Below are positions 50,264-60,020 of a stretch of 64,000 nucleotides of DNA, one piece after another. The translations under genes and the position numbers were made by a program. The notes beneath the pieces are model-generated. The model saw nothing but the letters and a program-made list of their open reading frames with translations, was not told the DNA's origin and ran no database searches. Source of the DNA: Streptomyces sp. NBC_01197. Lineage in GTDB: Bacteria; Actinomycetota; Actinomycetes; Streptomycetales; Streptomycetaceae. The stretch is from assembly GCF_036010505.1 (NCBI RefSeq), contig NZ_CP108569.1:5695001-5759000 (forward strand). The letters are read 5' to 3'. Each line of letters starts with the position of its first letter. Position 1 is the first letter of the stretch.

Positions 50264-52930
50264 TCACAGGCCGTAGCGCTCGCGCGCTTCCTTGACCGCC
50301 GAAACGGGTACCTCGCCGCGCTTGGCGAGCGAGGCCAGCGCCGCGACGACGACCGACTGGGCGTCGACACCGAAGTGGCGGCGGGCCGCCTCCCGGGTGT
50401 CCGACAGACCGAACCCGTCCGTGCCGAGCGAGGTCCAGTCCTGCTCGACCCACTGGCTGATCTGGTCCGGTACCTGTCGCATCCAGTCGCTCACCGCGAG
50501 CACCGGACCGGGCGCACCGGCCAGCGCCTGGGTGACGTACGGGGTGCGCTGCTCGCCGCGGAGCAGCGCCTCGTCGCACTCCAGCGCGTCGCGGCGCAGT
50601 TCGCCCCACGAGGTCGCCGACCAGACATCGGCCGTGACACCCCAGTCGGCCGCGAGCAGTTCCTGCGCCTCCAGTACCCAGTGGATCGCCGTACCGGATG
50701 CGAGCAGCTGCATCCGCGGGGCGCCGGCTGCCTCCGCTCCCTCCTTGAAGCGGTACAGACCGCGGCGGATGCCCTCCTCGACGCCCTCGGGCATCGCGGG
50801 CTGCGGCTTCGGCTCGTTGTAGACCGTCAGGTAGTAGAAGACGTTCTCCGCGTCCGGGCCGTACATCCGGCGCAGACCGTCCTTGACGATCACCGCGATC
50901 TCGAAGGCGAACGCCGGGTCGTAGTTGAGCGACGCCGGGTTGGTGGAGGCGATCAGGTGCGAGTGGCCGTCCGCGTGCTGGAGCCCCTCACCGGTCAGGG
51001 TGGTGCGGCCCGCGGTGGCGCCGACGATGAATCCGCGGCCGAGCTGGTCGCCGAGCTGCCACATCTGGTCGGCCGTGCGCTGCCAGCCGAACATCGAGTA
51101 GAAGATGTAGAAGGGGATCATCGGTTCACCGTGCGTCGCGTACGACGAGGCGGCGGCGATGAAGTCGGCCATGGCGCCGGCCTCGGTGATCCCCTCGTTG
51201 AGGATCTGGCCGTCGGTGGCTTCCTTGTAGTACATCAGCTGGTCGCGGTCGACCGCGTCGTACGTCTGGCCCTTCGGCGAGTAGATACCGGCCGAGGGGA
51301 ACAGCGACTCCATACCGAACGTACGGGCCTCGTCGGGGACGATCGGCACCCAGCGCTTGCCGGTCTGCTTGTCCCGCATCAGGTCCTTCATCAGGCGGAC
51401 GAAGGCCATCGTGGTGGCCATCTCCTGATGTCCCGAACCCTTGATGAGCGCCTTGAAGGCACGCTCCTCGGGCTCCGGGAGCACCACCTGGTGCACCCGG
51501 CGGGCCGGGGCGGGGCCGCCGAGCTCGGCGCGGCGCTCCTGGAGGTAGCGGACCTCGGGGGAGTCGGCGCCGGGGTGGCCGTACGGCACCAGGCCCTCGT
51601 CCAGCTTCGCGTCCGGGATCGGCAGGTCCAGCAGGTCGCGCATGGCGCGGAACTGCTTGCCGTCCAGCTTCTTCATCTGGTGGTTGGCGTTGCGGGACTC
51701 GAAGCCCTCGCCGAGCGTGAAGCCCTTCACGGTCTGCGCGAGGATCACGGTCGGCGCGCCCTTGAACTCCAGGGCCGCCTTGTACGCCGCGTACACCTTG
51801 CGGGCCTCGTGGCCACCGCGCGAGGTGTGGAAGCACTCGGCGATCTTCGCATCGGTGAGCAGCTTCGCCAGCTCGGCCAGCGCGGGCTCGGCGCCGAAGA
51901 AGTGCTGGCGGATGTAGGCCACGTCGCGCGTCGCGTACGTCTGGAACTGCGCGTCCGGCACCTCGCGGAGGCGGCGGATCAGCGCACCGTTGGTGTCGAG
52001 CTGGATCAGCTCGTCCCAGGCGGAGCCCCAGAGCGTCTTGATGACGTTCCAGCCGGCGCCGCGGAACTGGGCCTCCAGCTCCTGCACGACCCGGAAGTTG
52101 GCCCGCACCGGGCCGTCGAGGCGCTGCAGGTTGCAGTTGATGACGAAGGTGAGGTTGTCGAGCCCCTCACGGGCGGCCAGGGTGAGCGCGGTCGTCGACT
52201 CGGGCTCGTCCATCTCGCCGTCGCCGAGGAAGGCCCAGACGTGCGACTTCGAGGTGTCCTTGATGCCGCGGCCGGTCAGATAGCGGTTGAACCGAGCCTG
52301 GTAGATCGAGGAGATCGGGCCCAGGCCCATCGAGACCGTGGGGAACTCCCAGAGCCAGGGCAGCCGGCGCGGGTGCGGGTAGGACGGCAGACCGTCGCCG
52401 CCCGCCTCCTGGCGGAAGTTGTCGAGCTGCTGCTCGCTGAGGCGTCCGTCGAGGAAGGCGCGGGCGTAGATGCCGGGCGACGCGTGGCCCTGGATGTAGA
52501 GCTGGTCACCCGAGCCGTCGCCCTCCTTGCCGCGGAAGAAGTGGTTGAAGCCGGTCTCGTACAGCCAGGCGGCCGAGGCGAAGGTGGCGATGTGGCCGCC
52601 GACGCCGAACCGGGAGCCGCGGGTGACCATCGCGGCCGCGTTCCAGCGGTTCCACGCGGTGATCCGGCTCTCCATCGCCAGGTCGCCGTCGAAGGCGGGC
52701 TCGGCGGAAGTCGGAATGGTGTTGACGTAATCGGTCTCAAGCAGCTTGGGCAGCGCGAGACCGTCGCTGTCGGCCCGCTCCAGCGTGCGGCGCATCAGAT
52801 ATGCGGCACGGTGGGGGCCGGCGGCCTTGGTGACGGCGTCCAGGGAGGCCGCCCACTCGGCGGTCTCCTCGGGGTCGCGGTCCGGGAGCTGGTCGAGCTC
52901 GCTGTGAAGCTTGCCTACGGGGTCGGTCAT
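50264..52930 (-). CDS. aceE: Pyruvate dehydrogenase E1 component, homodimeric
   Basis: An 888-residue thiamine-diphosphate E1, decarboxylating pyruvate and acetylating the lipoyl group on E2. The ThDP motif is [20 protein letters not shown] through [13 protein letters not shown]. Other conserved blocks are [32 protein letters not shown] and [20 protein letters not shown] 52930 follows GGAAGG; the open frame to 53089 covers the promoter. Upstream are a 17-bp palindrome over a good promoter and a GntR gene on the same strand. The E2 and E3 genes lie just beyond, completing the complex. Confidence 0.96.
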   Translation of the reverse strand: MTDPVGKLHSELDQLPDRDPEETAEWAASLDAVTKAAGPHRAAYLMRRTLERADSDGLALPKLLETDYVNTIPTSAEPAFDGDLAMESRITAWNRWNAAAMVTRGSRFGVGGHIATFASAAWLYETGFNHFFRGKEGDGSGDQLYIQGHASPGIYARAFLDGRLSEQQLDNFRQEAGGDGLPSYPHPRRLPWLWEFPTVSMGLGPISSIYQARFNRYLTGRGIKDTSKSHVWAFLGDGEMDEPESTTALTLAAREGLDNLTFVINCNLQRLDGPVRANFRVVQELEAQFRGAGWNVIKTLWGSAWDELIQLDTNGALIRRLREVPDAQFQTYATRDVAYIRQHFFGAEPALAELAKLLTDAKIAECFHTSRGGHEARKVYAAYKAALEFKGAPTVILAQTVKGFTLGEGFESRNANHQMKKLDGKQFRAMRDLLDLPIPDAKLDEGLVPYGHPGADSPEVRYLQERRAELGGPAPARRVHQVVLPEPEERAFKALIKGSGHQEMATTMAFVRLMKDLMRDKQTGKRWVPIVPDEARTFGMESLFPSAGIYSPKGQTYDAVDRDQLMYYKEATDGQILNEGITEAGAMADFIAAASSYATHGEPMIPFYIFYSMFGWQRTADQMWQLGDQLGRGFIVGATAGRTTLTGEGLQHADGHSHLIASTNPASLNYDPAFAFEIAVIVKDGLRRMYGPDAENVFYYLTVYNEPKPQPAMPEGVEEGIRRGLYRFKEGAEAAGAPRMQLLASGTAIHWVLEAQELLAADWGVTADVWSATSWGELRRDALECDEALLRGEQRTPYVTQALAGAPGPVLAVSDWMRQVPDQISQWVEQDWTSLGTDGFGLSDTREAARRHFGVDAQSVVVAALASLAKRGEVPVSAVKEARERYGL

Positions 52931-53016
52931 GGTCGCCGCCTTCCGGACAGAACAGGGGGTGCAGATAGGCCCGGTCTGGCAGGACAGGGCGACGGGCTGG
53001 GTGAAGCCCTCCGGAG

Positions 53017-53046
53017 ACTGTAAATCGCTGATCGATGATCGATCAA
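53017..53046 (-). promoter_or_regulatory. aceE promoter with 17-bp palindromic operator
   Basis: TGATCGAT-G-ATCGATCA (53029-53045) is a perfect palindrome around one base. On the minus strand it overlaps -35 TTGATC (53046-53041), with an 18-bp spacer to -10 TACAGT (53022-53017), giving an 87-nt leader. The position is ideal for repression. Confidence 0.7.
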
Positions 53047-53135
53047 AGGGTTGAAGGAAAAATCTTTCCGCACCGTAGAAAGTCGGCATTCGGTGTCAGT
53101 AATCGGGGCACGCGGTGCCGCGAAAGGGCCTCTCG

Positions 53136-53759
53136 TCAGGCCCGCGGTGCACATCCGAGCACGTGGACCTTCACCAGAGGGCCGATCTGCGGGTCCCTCC
53201 GGCGGAAGGCCTCGACCAGTGCTTCGTGCTCTTCCGCGTAGGACTTCTGCACGGTCCCCAGCCAGCGGATCGACAGCGTGGTGAACACCTCGATGCCCAG
53301 GGACTCCCAGGTGTGCATCAGCACACTGTTCCCGGCGGCCCGCACCAGCTCGCGGTGGAAGGCCACGGTGTGCCTGACCTGCGCCGCGCTGTCGCCGGCC
53401 TGGTCGGCCCGGTAGAGGGCGGCGACCGAGGGCTCAAGGACGGACACGTCGGCGGCCAGCCGGTCGGCGGCCAGCTCGGCCGCGATCTGCTCAAGACCGG
53501 CCCGGACGGGGTAGCTCTCCTCCAGGTCGGCAGCGGTCAGATTCCGTACGCGTACGCCCTTGTTGGGGGCCGACTCGATGAGCCGCAGCGACTCCAGCTC
53601 GCGCAGGGCCTCCCGGACCGGCGTCTGGCTGACCTCCAGCTCGACGGCGATCCGCCGCTCCACGATCCGTTCACCGGGCTGCCAGCGCCCGCGGACGATG
53701 CCCTCCACGATGTGCTCGCGAATCTGCTCGCGCAGGGAGTGGATGACGGGCGGCGTCAT
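53136..53759 (-). CDS. GntR/FadR-family transcriptional regulator (FCD domain)
   Basis: A 207-residue regulator with an N-terminal GntR winged helix (REQIREHIVEGIVRGRWQPG, SQTPVREALRELESLRLIES) and a C-terminal FCD effector domain (YPVRAGLEQIAAELAADRLA, HTVAFHRELVRAAGNSVL, EHEALVEAFRRRDP), with His residues that typically bind a metal. FCD proteins such as PdhR and LldR sense organic acids. ATG 53759 follows AAGGAG. It lies between the E2 and aceE genes, so control of pyruvate dehydrogenase is likely by context. Confidence 0.92.
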   Translation of the reverse strand: MTPPVIHSLREQIREHIVEGIVRGRWQPGERIVERRIAVELEVSQTPVREALRELESLRLIESAPNKGVRVRNLTAADLEESYPVRAGLEQIAAELAADRLAADVSVLEPSVAALYRADQAGDSAAQVRHTVAFHRELVRAAGNSVLMHTWESLGIEVFTTLSIRWLGTVQKSYAEEHEALVEAFRRRDPQIGPLVKVHVLGCAPRA

Positions 53760-53773
53760 TTTGTGCTCCTTCG

Positions 53774-53810
53774 GACCGTATTGGTCTGGGTGTGGCCGGT
53801 CGCGCGGACC
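53774..53810. promoter_or_regulatory. Inverted repeats upstream of the GntR gene
   Basis: GACC-n5-GGTC (53774-53786) and GGTC-n5-GACC (53798-53810) lie 15-51 bp before the GntR start. CCGTATTG at 53776 is mirrored by CAATACGG at 53824. They are candidates for autoregulation by a FadR-type dimer. Confidence 0.45.
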
Positions 53811-53830
53811 AGGCCCCCCATGACAATACG

Positions 53831-53871
53831 GCGGCGCCCCCGTCCGGAAGGGATCCGGAGGGGGGCGCCGC
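53831..53871. terminator. Terminator downstream of the E2 gene
   Basis: GCGGCGCCCCC (53831-53841) pairs with GGGGGCGCCGC (53861-53871) and TCCGGA (53843-53848) with TCCGGA (53854-53859), with a single G-G mismatch and a 5-nt loop. It starts 12 nt past the E2 stop and separates E2 from the GntR gene. Confidence 0.85.
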
Positions 53872-53883
53872 AGGTGAGGCTGG

Positions 53884-55683
53884 TTACAGGCCGAGCTCGA
53901 CCTCGAACTCGCCGGCCTCCAGGATCTCCTTGACCGTCGTCAGGTAACGGGCCGCGTCGGCGCCGTCCACCAGGCGGTGGTCGTAGGAGAGAGCCAGGTA
54001 CGTCATGTCGCGGACGCCGATGACGGTGCCCTCGGCGGTCTCGATGACGGCCGGACGCTTGACGGTCGCGCCGATGCCCAGGATGGCTGCCTGGTTCGGC
54101 GGGACGATGACCGTGTCGAACAGCGCACCGCGCGAGCCGGTGTTGCTGATCGTGAAGGTCGCACCGGACAGCTCGTCCGGGCTGATCTTGCTGGACCGGA
54201 CCTTGCCGGCCAGCTCAGCGGTCTTCTTCGAGATACCGGCGAGGTTGAGGTCGCCCGCATCCTTGATGACCGGGGTCATCAGACCCTTCTCGGAGTCCAC
54301 CGCGATACCGATGTGCTCGGTGTCGAAGTAGGTGATCGTGCCCTCGTCCTCGTTGATCCGGGCGTTGACGACCGGGTGGGCCTTCAGCGCCTGAGCGGCG
54401 GCCTTGACGAAGAACGGCATCGGGGACAGCTTGACGCCCTCACGGGCGGCGAAGGACGCCTTGGCCTGGTTGCGCAGCTTCATCAGCTTGGTGATGTCCA
54501 CCTCGACCACGGTGGTCAGCTGAGCCTGGCTGTGCAGCGCCTTCATCATGTTGTCGCCGATGACCTTGCGCATCCGGGTCATCTTGAGGGTCTGGCCGCG
54601 CAGCGGGGACGCCTCCAGCTTCGGCGCCCTGGCAGCGGCGGTGGGAGCCGCCGACGGCGCCGGGGCGGCGGCCTTGGCGGCCTCCGCCGCGGAGATGACG
54701 TCCTGCTTGCGGATGCGGCCACCGACGCCGGTGCCCTTGACCGAACCCAGCGCGACGCCGTTCTCGGCGGCGAGCTTGCGGACCAGCGGGGTCACGTAGG
54801 CGCCGTCGTCAGCAGCTGGGGGCGCGGCGACAGCTTCTCCGGTGGAGCCGGTGCTCGCACCGGAGGTCGGGGCCGGGGTGACGGGGGCGGGAGCCGGAGC
54901 GGCGGCCGGGGCCGGTGCGGGCGCCGGTGCGGCGGGCGCGGCCGGAGCCTGCTGGGCGGGTGCCGGAGCCGGAGCGGCGGCCGGTGCCGGAGCAGCCGGG
55001 GCCGGTGCGGCAGCGGGTGCCGGAGCAGCCGGGGCCGGTGCCGGAGCGGCGGGCGCGGCTGCCGGGGCCGCACCCTTCGCACCGACGACGGCGAGCCGGG
55101 CGCCGACCTCGGCGGTCTCGTCCTCGCCGACCAGGATCTCCAGCAGGGTGCCCGAAACGGGCGACGGGATCTCGGTGTCGACCTTGTCGGTCGAGACCTC
55201 GAGCAGCGGCTCGTCCTCGGCGACGTCGTCGCCGACTTCCTTGAGCCAGCGGGTGACGGTGCCCTCGGTGACGCTCTCGCCGAGCGCCGGAAGGGTGACG
55301 TCCGTGCCCTCGGCGGAACCGCCGGCGGCGGGCGCCTCGGCAGCCGGAGCAGCCGCGGGGGCCGGGGCCTCGGCGGCGGGCGCGGGGGCCTCGGCGGCAG
55401 GCGCCTCGGCGGCGGCCGGAGCCGGGGCGGCAGCGGGCGCGCCCGTGCCGTCGTCGATGACGGCCAGCTCGGCGCCGACCTCGACGGTCTCGTCCTCGGC
55501 GACCTTGATGGCGGCCAGCACGCCCGAAGCCGGAGCCGGGATCTCGGTGTCGACCTTGTCGGTCGAGACCTCAAGCAGCGGCTCGTCGGCCTCGACGCGC
55601 TCGCCCTCGGCCTTGAGCCAGCGGGTGACGGTGCCCTCGGTGACGCTCTCGCCGAGCGCCGGCAGGGTTACGGAAACCGACAT
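53884..55683 (-). CDS. sucB: Dihydrolipoamide acyltransferase (E2), two lipoyl domains
   Basis: A 599-residue E2 core. Two lipoyl domains (about 1-76 and 128-205) each carry the lysine in [10 protein letters not shown]. Long Ala/Pro linkers separate them from a peripheral-subunit binding domain ([20 protein letters not shown], about 295-330) and a C-terminal acyltransferase domain with the catalytic His-Asp in [17 protein letters not shown]. Automatic annotation calls this family SucB, but in actinobacteria (mycobacterial DlaT, corynebacterial AceF) the equivalent serves pyruvate dehydrogenase and is shared with oxoglutarate dehydrogenase. It is 70 bp downstream of lpd and near aceE. Confidence 0.93.
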   Translation of the reverse strand: MSVSVTLPALGESVTEGTVTRWLKAEGERVEADEPLLEVSTDKVDTEIPAPASGVLAAIKVAEDETVEVGAELAVIDDGTGAPAAAPAPAAAEAPAAEAPAPAAEAPAPAAAPAAEAPAAGGSAEGTDVTLPALGESVTEGTVTRWLKEVGDDVAEDEPLLEVSTDKVDTEIPSPVSGTLLEILVGEDETAEVGARLAVVGAKGAAPAAAPAAPAPAPAAPAPAAAPAPAAPAPAAAPAPAPAQQAPAAPAAPAPAPAPAAAPAPAPVTPAPTSGASTGSTGEAVAAPPAADDGAYVTPLVRKLAAENGVALGSVKGTGVGGRIRKQDVISAAEAAKAAAPAPSAAPTAAARAPKLEASPLRGQTLKMTRMRKVIGDNMMKALHSQAQLTTVVEVDITKLMKLRNQAKASFAAREGVKLSPMPFFVKAAAQALKAHPVVNARINEDEGTITYFDTEHIGIAVDSEKGLMTPVIKDAGDLNLAGISKKTAELAGKVRSSKISPDELSGATFTISNTGSRGALFDTVIVPPNQAAILGIGATVKRPAVIETAEGTVIGVRDMTYLALSYDHRLVDGADAARYLTTVKEILEAGEFEVELGL

Positions 55684-55753
55684 GGTTTCAGTTGCTCCTT
55701 ACAAAGTCTGGAAGTGGTCGTCGCGCCCAGGGACTGAGAGCCCGGGAGGGCTG

Positions 55754-57142
55754 CTAGTCGTGGGAGTGCAGGGGCTTGCCGGCGAGGGCCAGGTGGGCCT
55801 CGCCGAGCGCCTCGCTCTGCGTCGGGTGCGCGTGGATGAGCTGCGCGACCTCGGCCGGCAGGGCTTCCCAGTTGTAGATCAGCTGGGCTTCGCCGACCTG
55901 CTCACCCATCCGGTCACCGACCATGTGGACGCCTACGACGGCACCGTCCTTGACCTGGACGAGCTTGATCTCGCCCGCGGTCTTGAGGATCTTGCTCCTG
56001 CCGTTGCCCGCGAGGCTGTACTTGAGGGCGACGACCTTGTCCGCGCCGTACACCTCCTTGGCCTTGGCCTCGGAGAGTCCGACCGATGCGACCTCGGGGT
56101 GGCAGTACGTCACCTTCGGCACACCGTCGTAGTCGATCGGCACGGTCTTCAGGCCGGCCAGCCGCTCCGCGACGAGGATGCCCTCGGCGAAGCCGACGTG
56201 CGCGAGCTGAAGGGTCGGGGCCAGGTCACCGACGGCCGAGATCGTCTCGACGTTGGTGCGCATGTACTCGTCGACCAGGACATAGCCGCGGTCCATCGCG
56301 ACGCCCTGCTCCTCGTAACCGAGGCCCTGCGAGACCGGTCCGCGGCCGATGGCCACGAGCAGCACCTCGGCCTCGAACTCCTTGCCGTCGGCCAGCGTGA
56401 CCTTGACACCCTTCTCGGTGTACTCGGCCTTGTCGAAGAAGGTGCCCAGGTTGAACTTGATACCGCGCTTGCGGAACGCCCGCTCCAGGAGCTTCGAGCT
56501 GTTCTCGTCCTCGACCGGCACCAGGTGCTTCAGGCCCTCGACGACCGTCACGTCGGTGCCGAAGGACTTCCACGCCGAGGCGAACTCGACGCCGATGACG
56601 CCGCCGCCAAGGATGATCGCGGACTCCGGGACCCGGTCCAGCGTCAGGGCGTGGTCGGAGGAGATGATGCGGTTGCCGTCGATCTCCAGGCCGGGCAGCG
56701 ACTTCGGTACGGAGCCGGTGGCGAGGAGGATGTGGCGGCCCTCGATGCGCTTGCCGTCCACGTCCACGGAGGTGGGGGAGGAGAGACGCCCCGCACCTTC
56801 GATGTAGGTCACCTTGCGGGAGGCGACCAGTCCCTGCAGGCCCTTGTAGAGGCCCGCGATCACATCGTCCTTGTACTTGTGGACCCCGGCGATGTCGATG
56901 CCCTCGAAGGTGGCCTTGACACCGAACTGCTCGCTCTCACGCGCCTGGTCGGCGATCTCGCCGGCGTGCAGCAGGGCCTTCGTGGGGATGCAGCCGTTGT
57001 GCAGGCAGGTGCCGCCGAGCTTGTTCTTCTCGATCAGGGCGACGTCGAGACCAAGCTGCGCCCCGCGCAGCGCCGCGGCGTAACCGCCGCTACCGCCGCC
57101 GAGAATCACTAGGTCGAAAACGGTGCTGGCGTCGTTCGCCAC
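55754..57142 (-). CDS. lpdA: Dihydrolipoyl dehydrogenase (E3)
   Basis: A 462-residue flavoprotein reoxidising dihydrolipoamide on E2 with NAD. The N-terminal FAD motif is LVILGGGSGGYAAALRGAQL, the redox-active disulfide GGTCLHNGCIPTK, the NAD motif AIILGGGVIGVEFASAW, and the C-terminal His-Glu pair is in HAHPTQSEALGEAHLAL. GTG 57142 is used because GGAGG lies 7 nt upstream. It is the first gene of an lpd-E2 operon. The length is normal. Confidence 0.96.
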   Translation of the reverse strand: MANDASTVFDLVILGGGSGGYAAALRGAQLGLDVALIEKNKLGGTCLHNGCIPTKALLHAGEIADQARESEQFGVKATFEGIDIAGVHKYKDDVIAGLYKGLQGLVASRKVTYIEGAGRLSSPTSVDVDGKRIEGRHILLATGSVPKSLPGLEIDGNRIISSDHALTLDRVPESAIILGGGVIGVEFASAWKSFGTDVTVVEGLKHLVPVEDENSSKLLERAFRKRGIKFNLGTFFDKAEYTEKGVKVTLADGKEFEAEVLLVAIGRGPVSQGLGYEEQGVAMDRGYVLVDEYMRTNVETISAVGDLAPTLQLAHVGFAEGILVAERLAGLKTVPIDYDGVPKVTYCHPEVASVGLSEAKAKEVYGADKVVALKYSLAGNGRSKILKTAGEIKLVQVKDGAVVGVHMVGDRMGEQVGEAQLIYNWEALPAEVAQLIHAHPTQSEALGEAHLALAGKPLHSHD

Positions 57143-57448
57143 GTCACGTCCTCCATGCATGGTGCGCCGGTGCCGGTCTTCCCTGACCGGGCGGCGGCGG
57201 GTGTACGGCCGCTTTTATTTCGGCCCTGTGGTGGGGGCCCTGTCCTGCCGAAGACCCATCTTTGCACTTGTCGGCCGCCGACGAGACGCCGGGCCGCAGT
57301 GCGGTACGTCCCATCCGCCCTCCGGGCCGCTCACCCGGGCGTACGCGCGTACGGATTTCGTTCAGGGCGAACACCGGCAAAGACAGGGCAAAGCCGTACG
57401 GCCCCGGGCGGGGAGCCCGGGGCCGTACGGGAGGTGCGGTGGCGCCGG
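57143..57448. other. Intergenic region upstream of lpdA
   Basis: A 306-bp gap with no gene. It contains the pepA terminator (57394-57430) and a perfect 14-bp palindrome CGTACGCGCGTACG (57340-57353) about 200 bp before lpdA that could be an operator. A T/A-rich run GCTTTTATTTC at 57211 lies in the probable leader. Confidence 0.6.
57394..57430. terminator. Terminator of pepA
   Basis: A perfect 16-bp stem (57394-57409 with 57415-57430) and a 5-nt loop, 18 nt downstream of the pepA stop on the minus strand. Confidence 0.88.
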
Positions 57449-58969
57449 TCAGCCGAGGTCGCCGTCGGCAGTGCGCTCCGCGAGGCGCACCAGGGTGCGG
57501 ATCGCCGAGCCGGTGCCGCCCTTGGGGGTGTACCCGAAGGGGCCTGCCTCGTTGAAGGCCGGGCCCGCGATGTCCAGGTGGGCCCAGGTGATGCCCTCGC
57601 CGACGAACTCCTTCAGGAACAGACCGGCGACCAGCCCGCCACCCATCCGTTCGCCCATGTTGGCGATGTCGGCGGTGGGCGAGTCCATGCCCTTGCGCAG
57701 GTCGGCGGGGAGCGGCATCGGCCAGGACGGCTCGCCGACCTCCTCCGCGATCTCGTGCAGCTCGGTACGGAAGGCGTCGTCGTTGGACATGATGCCGAAG
57801 GTACGGCTGCCGAGCGCCATCATCATCGCGCCGGTCAGCGTCGCCACGTCGACGATCGCGTCGGGCGTCTCCTCGGAGGCCTTCGCCAACGCATCGGCCA
57901 GCACCAGCCGGCCCTCGGCGTCGGTGTTGAGGACCTCGACGGTCTTGCCGCTGTACATCCGCAGCACGTCACCCGGGCGGGTGGCCGAGCCGGACGGCAT
58001 GTTCTCGGCGAGCGCCAGCCAGCCGGTGACGTTGACCTGGAGGCCGAGGCGCGCGGCGGCCACGACGGCGGCGAACACGGCGGCGGCGCCGGCCATGTCG
58101 CACTTCATCGTCTCGTTGTGGCCGGCCGGCTTGAGCGAGATGCCGCCCGAGTCGTACGTGATGCCCTTGCCGACGAAGGCGAGCGACTTCTCCGCCTTGG
58201 AGTGCGTGTACGAGAGCTTCACCAGCCGGGGCGGAGCCTCCGAACCGACACCGACGCCGAGGATGCCGCCGAAGCCGCCCTTGGTGAGGGCCTTCTCGTC
58301 GAGCACCTGCACCTTGACGCCGTGCTCCTTGCCGGCCGCGGTGGCGACAGCGGCGAAGGCGGCCGGATCCAGCTCGTTCGGCGGGGTGTTGACCAGGTCG
58401 CGGGCGCGGTTGATCTCCTCGGCGACGGTCACGGCGCGCTCGGCGGCGGCCTTGTGCGCCTTGTCCCGCGGCTTGGCTCCCAGCAGGGCGGCCTCACCGA
58501 GCGGGCCCTTGGCCTCCTTGGGGACGGCCTGGAATGCGGTGAAGGCGTACGCCCCGAGCAGCGCGCCCTCGCCGATCGCCTGGACGTCCTCGGCGGCCGT
58601 GACGGGCAGCGCGAAGGCGGCCTTCTTGGCACCGGCCAGCGCGCGGGCGGCGACACCGGCCGCGCGGCGCAGCGTCTCCTCGGCGAACTCGGCCTCGGCG
58701 TCCGTCTTGTCCGGTACGGCGCCGAGCCCGACGGCCAGGACGACCGGGGCCTTGAGGCCGGCGGGCGCGGGGACCTTGGTCGCCTCGCCCTCGGCGCCGG
58801 TGGCTCCGAGGGTCTCCAGAACGGCGGCGAGCTTTCCGCCGAACGCCTTGTCCACGGCTTCGGCGCCCGGTGCGACCACGGGGCCCTTGGCGCCCTTCGC
58901 CACGCCTACGACGACGGCGTCGGCGCGCAGCGTTGCGGCGCCGGCCGTGCTGAGAGTGAGAGCAGTCAC
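57449..58969 (-). CDS. pepA: Leucyl aminopeptidase
   Basis: A 506-residue M17 metallo-aminopeptidase removing N-terminal residues from peptides (cytosolic hexamer). The catalytic domain has FVGKGITYDSGGISLKPAGH (metal Lys and Asp), MKCDMAGAAAVFAAV and the signature NTDAEGRLVLADAL. The N-terminal domain is less conserved, as normal. GTG 58969 begins MTALTLSTAGAATL. It is transcribed toward lpdA but separated by a terminator. Confidence 0.95.
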   Translation of the reverse strand: MTALTLSTAGAATLRADAVVVGVAKGAKGPVVAPGAEAVDKAFGGKLAAVLETLGATGAEGEATKVPAPAGLKAPVVLAVGLGAVPDKTDAEAEFAEETLRRAAGVAARALAGAKKAAFALPVTAAEDVQAIGEGALLGAYAFTAFQAVPKEAKGPLGEAALLGAKPRDKAHKAAAERAVTVAEEINRARDLVNTPPNELDPAAFAAVATAAGKEHGVKVQVLDEKALTKGGFGGILGVGVGSEAPPRLVKLSYTHSKAEKSLAFVGKGITYDSGGISLKPAGHNETMKCDMAGAAAVFAAVVAAARLGLQVNVTGWLALAENMPSGSATRPGDVLRMYSGKTVEVLNTDAEGRLVLADALAKASEETPDAIVDVATLTGAMMMALGSRTFGIMSNDDAFRTELHEIAEEVGEPSWPMPLPADLRKGMDSPTADIANMGERMGGGLVAGLFLKEFVGEGITWAHLDIAGPAFNEAGPFGYTPKGGTGSAIRTLVRLAERTADGDLG

Positions 58970-59187
58970 GGTGGTGAAATCTCGCTTCCGTTGAGTTGGT
59001 CGGTGGCCGATGGATGGGGCCGCCCCGCCGCAGAGCCTACGCTCGGTGACGGAAATCGCCCACGCGGGCTGCTAATTAGACAGAGCAGCAAATAGAGCGG
59101 GGCGGCAGATCTTGTCCTGCGCGACGGTGCGCGACGGAGCGCCGGACAGGACAGGGCGGCAGACACGACGGCCCGCCGGACCGGCTG

Positions 59188-59952
59188 TCATCCGAACGTC
59201 AGCACCACCAGGGCCGCCGTGGCCGCCGTCTCGGCCAGCGCGCCGAACACGTCCCCGGTCACCCCGCCGAAGCGGCTCACGCAGTGCCGCAGCAGGAGTT
59301 GGGCCGTGCCGAGCGCCAGCAGCACGGCCAGTGCGTGGCGCAGCGCGCCGTACGGCCCGAAGAGCGCGCCCGCCGCCGCGCACACCGCGGTGACACCAAC
59401 GGCCGTGCCCAGCGCGGCCCCTGCGGGCACGGCCCCGGCCACCGCCGCGCCAAGACCGTCCGGGCGGGCGGCCGGAACGCCCCGGCGGCAGGCGAGCGTC
59501 AGCGCCAGCCTGGCCGCGAGCGCGCAGACGACGGCGCCGGCCGCTCCCTGCGCCCAGCCCTCCCCGTACAGCCGGGCCAGCGCGGCGACCTGGGCGAGCA
59601 GGACGAGGACCAGCGTCACCACGCCGAACGGGCCGATGTCCGACTGCTTCATGACGCGCAGCGCTTCATCGGCCGGCTTCGCGCTGCCGAGTCCGTCCGC
59701 GACGTCCGCGAGGCCGTCCAGATGCAGCCCACGGGTGAGGACCGCGGGCACAGCCGCGCTCACCACCGCGGCGAGCAGCGGCCCGGGACCGAGCAGCAGC
59801 ACCGGTGCGCCGAGCGCCGCCGCGCACACCCCCACGACCAGGCCGGCCAGCGGAGCCCAGAGCATGCCCGAGCGCGCAGCGGCCCGGTCCCAGCGGGTCA
59901 CCCGGACCGGGAGGACCGTGAGCGTGCCGAAGGCGAAACGTATGCCGTCCAT
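59188..59952 (-). CDS. cobS: Adenosylcobinamide-GDP ribazoletransferase (cobalamin synthase)
   Basis: A 254-residue integral membrane enzyme joining adenosylcobinamide-GDP and alpha-ribazole in the last step of cobalamin synthesis. Family motifs: FAFGTLTVLPVRVTRWD, RGLHLDGLADVADGLGS, KQSDIGPFGVVTLVLVLLAQ and [14 protein letters not shown]. About six transmembrane segments. ATG 59952 is used. Its partner cobT, which makes alpha-ribazole phosphate, is at the right edge, separated by three membrane-protein genes. Confidence 0.95.
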   Translation of the reverse strand: MDGIRFAFGTLTVLPVRVTRWDRAAARSGMLWAPLAGLVVGVCAAALGAPVLLLGPGPLLAAVVSAAVPAVLTRGLHLDGLADVADGLGSAKPADEALRVMKQSDIGPFGVVTLVLVLLAQVAALARLYGEGWAQGAAGAVVCALAARLALTLACRRGVPAARPDGLGAAVAGAVPAGAALGTAVGVTAVCAAAGALFGPYGALRHALAVLLALGTAQLLLRHCVSRFGGVTGDVFGALAETAATAALVVLTFG

Positions 59953-60020
59953 GGCGCGCAGGCTATCCGCAGGCGAGGGCGGATAAGTTACGTGTAACAC
60001 TCAAAAGGGAAGCAGGTGGC

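Noticed and set aside
49355..53023. 1222-codon plus-strand frame opposite the WYL and aceE genes
   Set aside because: Spans two real minus-strand genes and the gap between; composition is a shadow.
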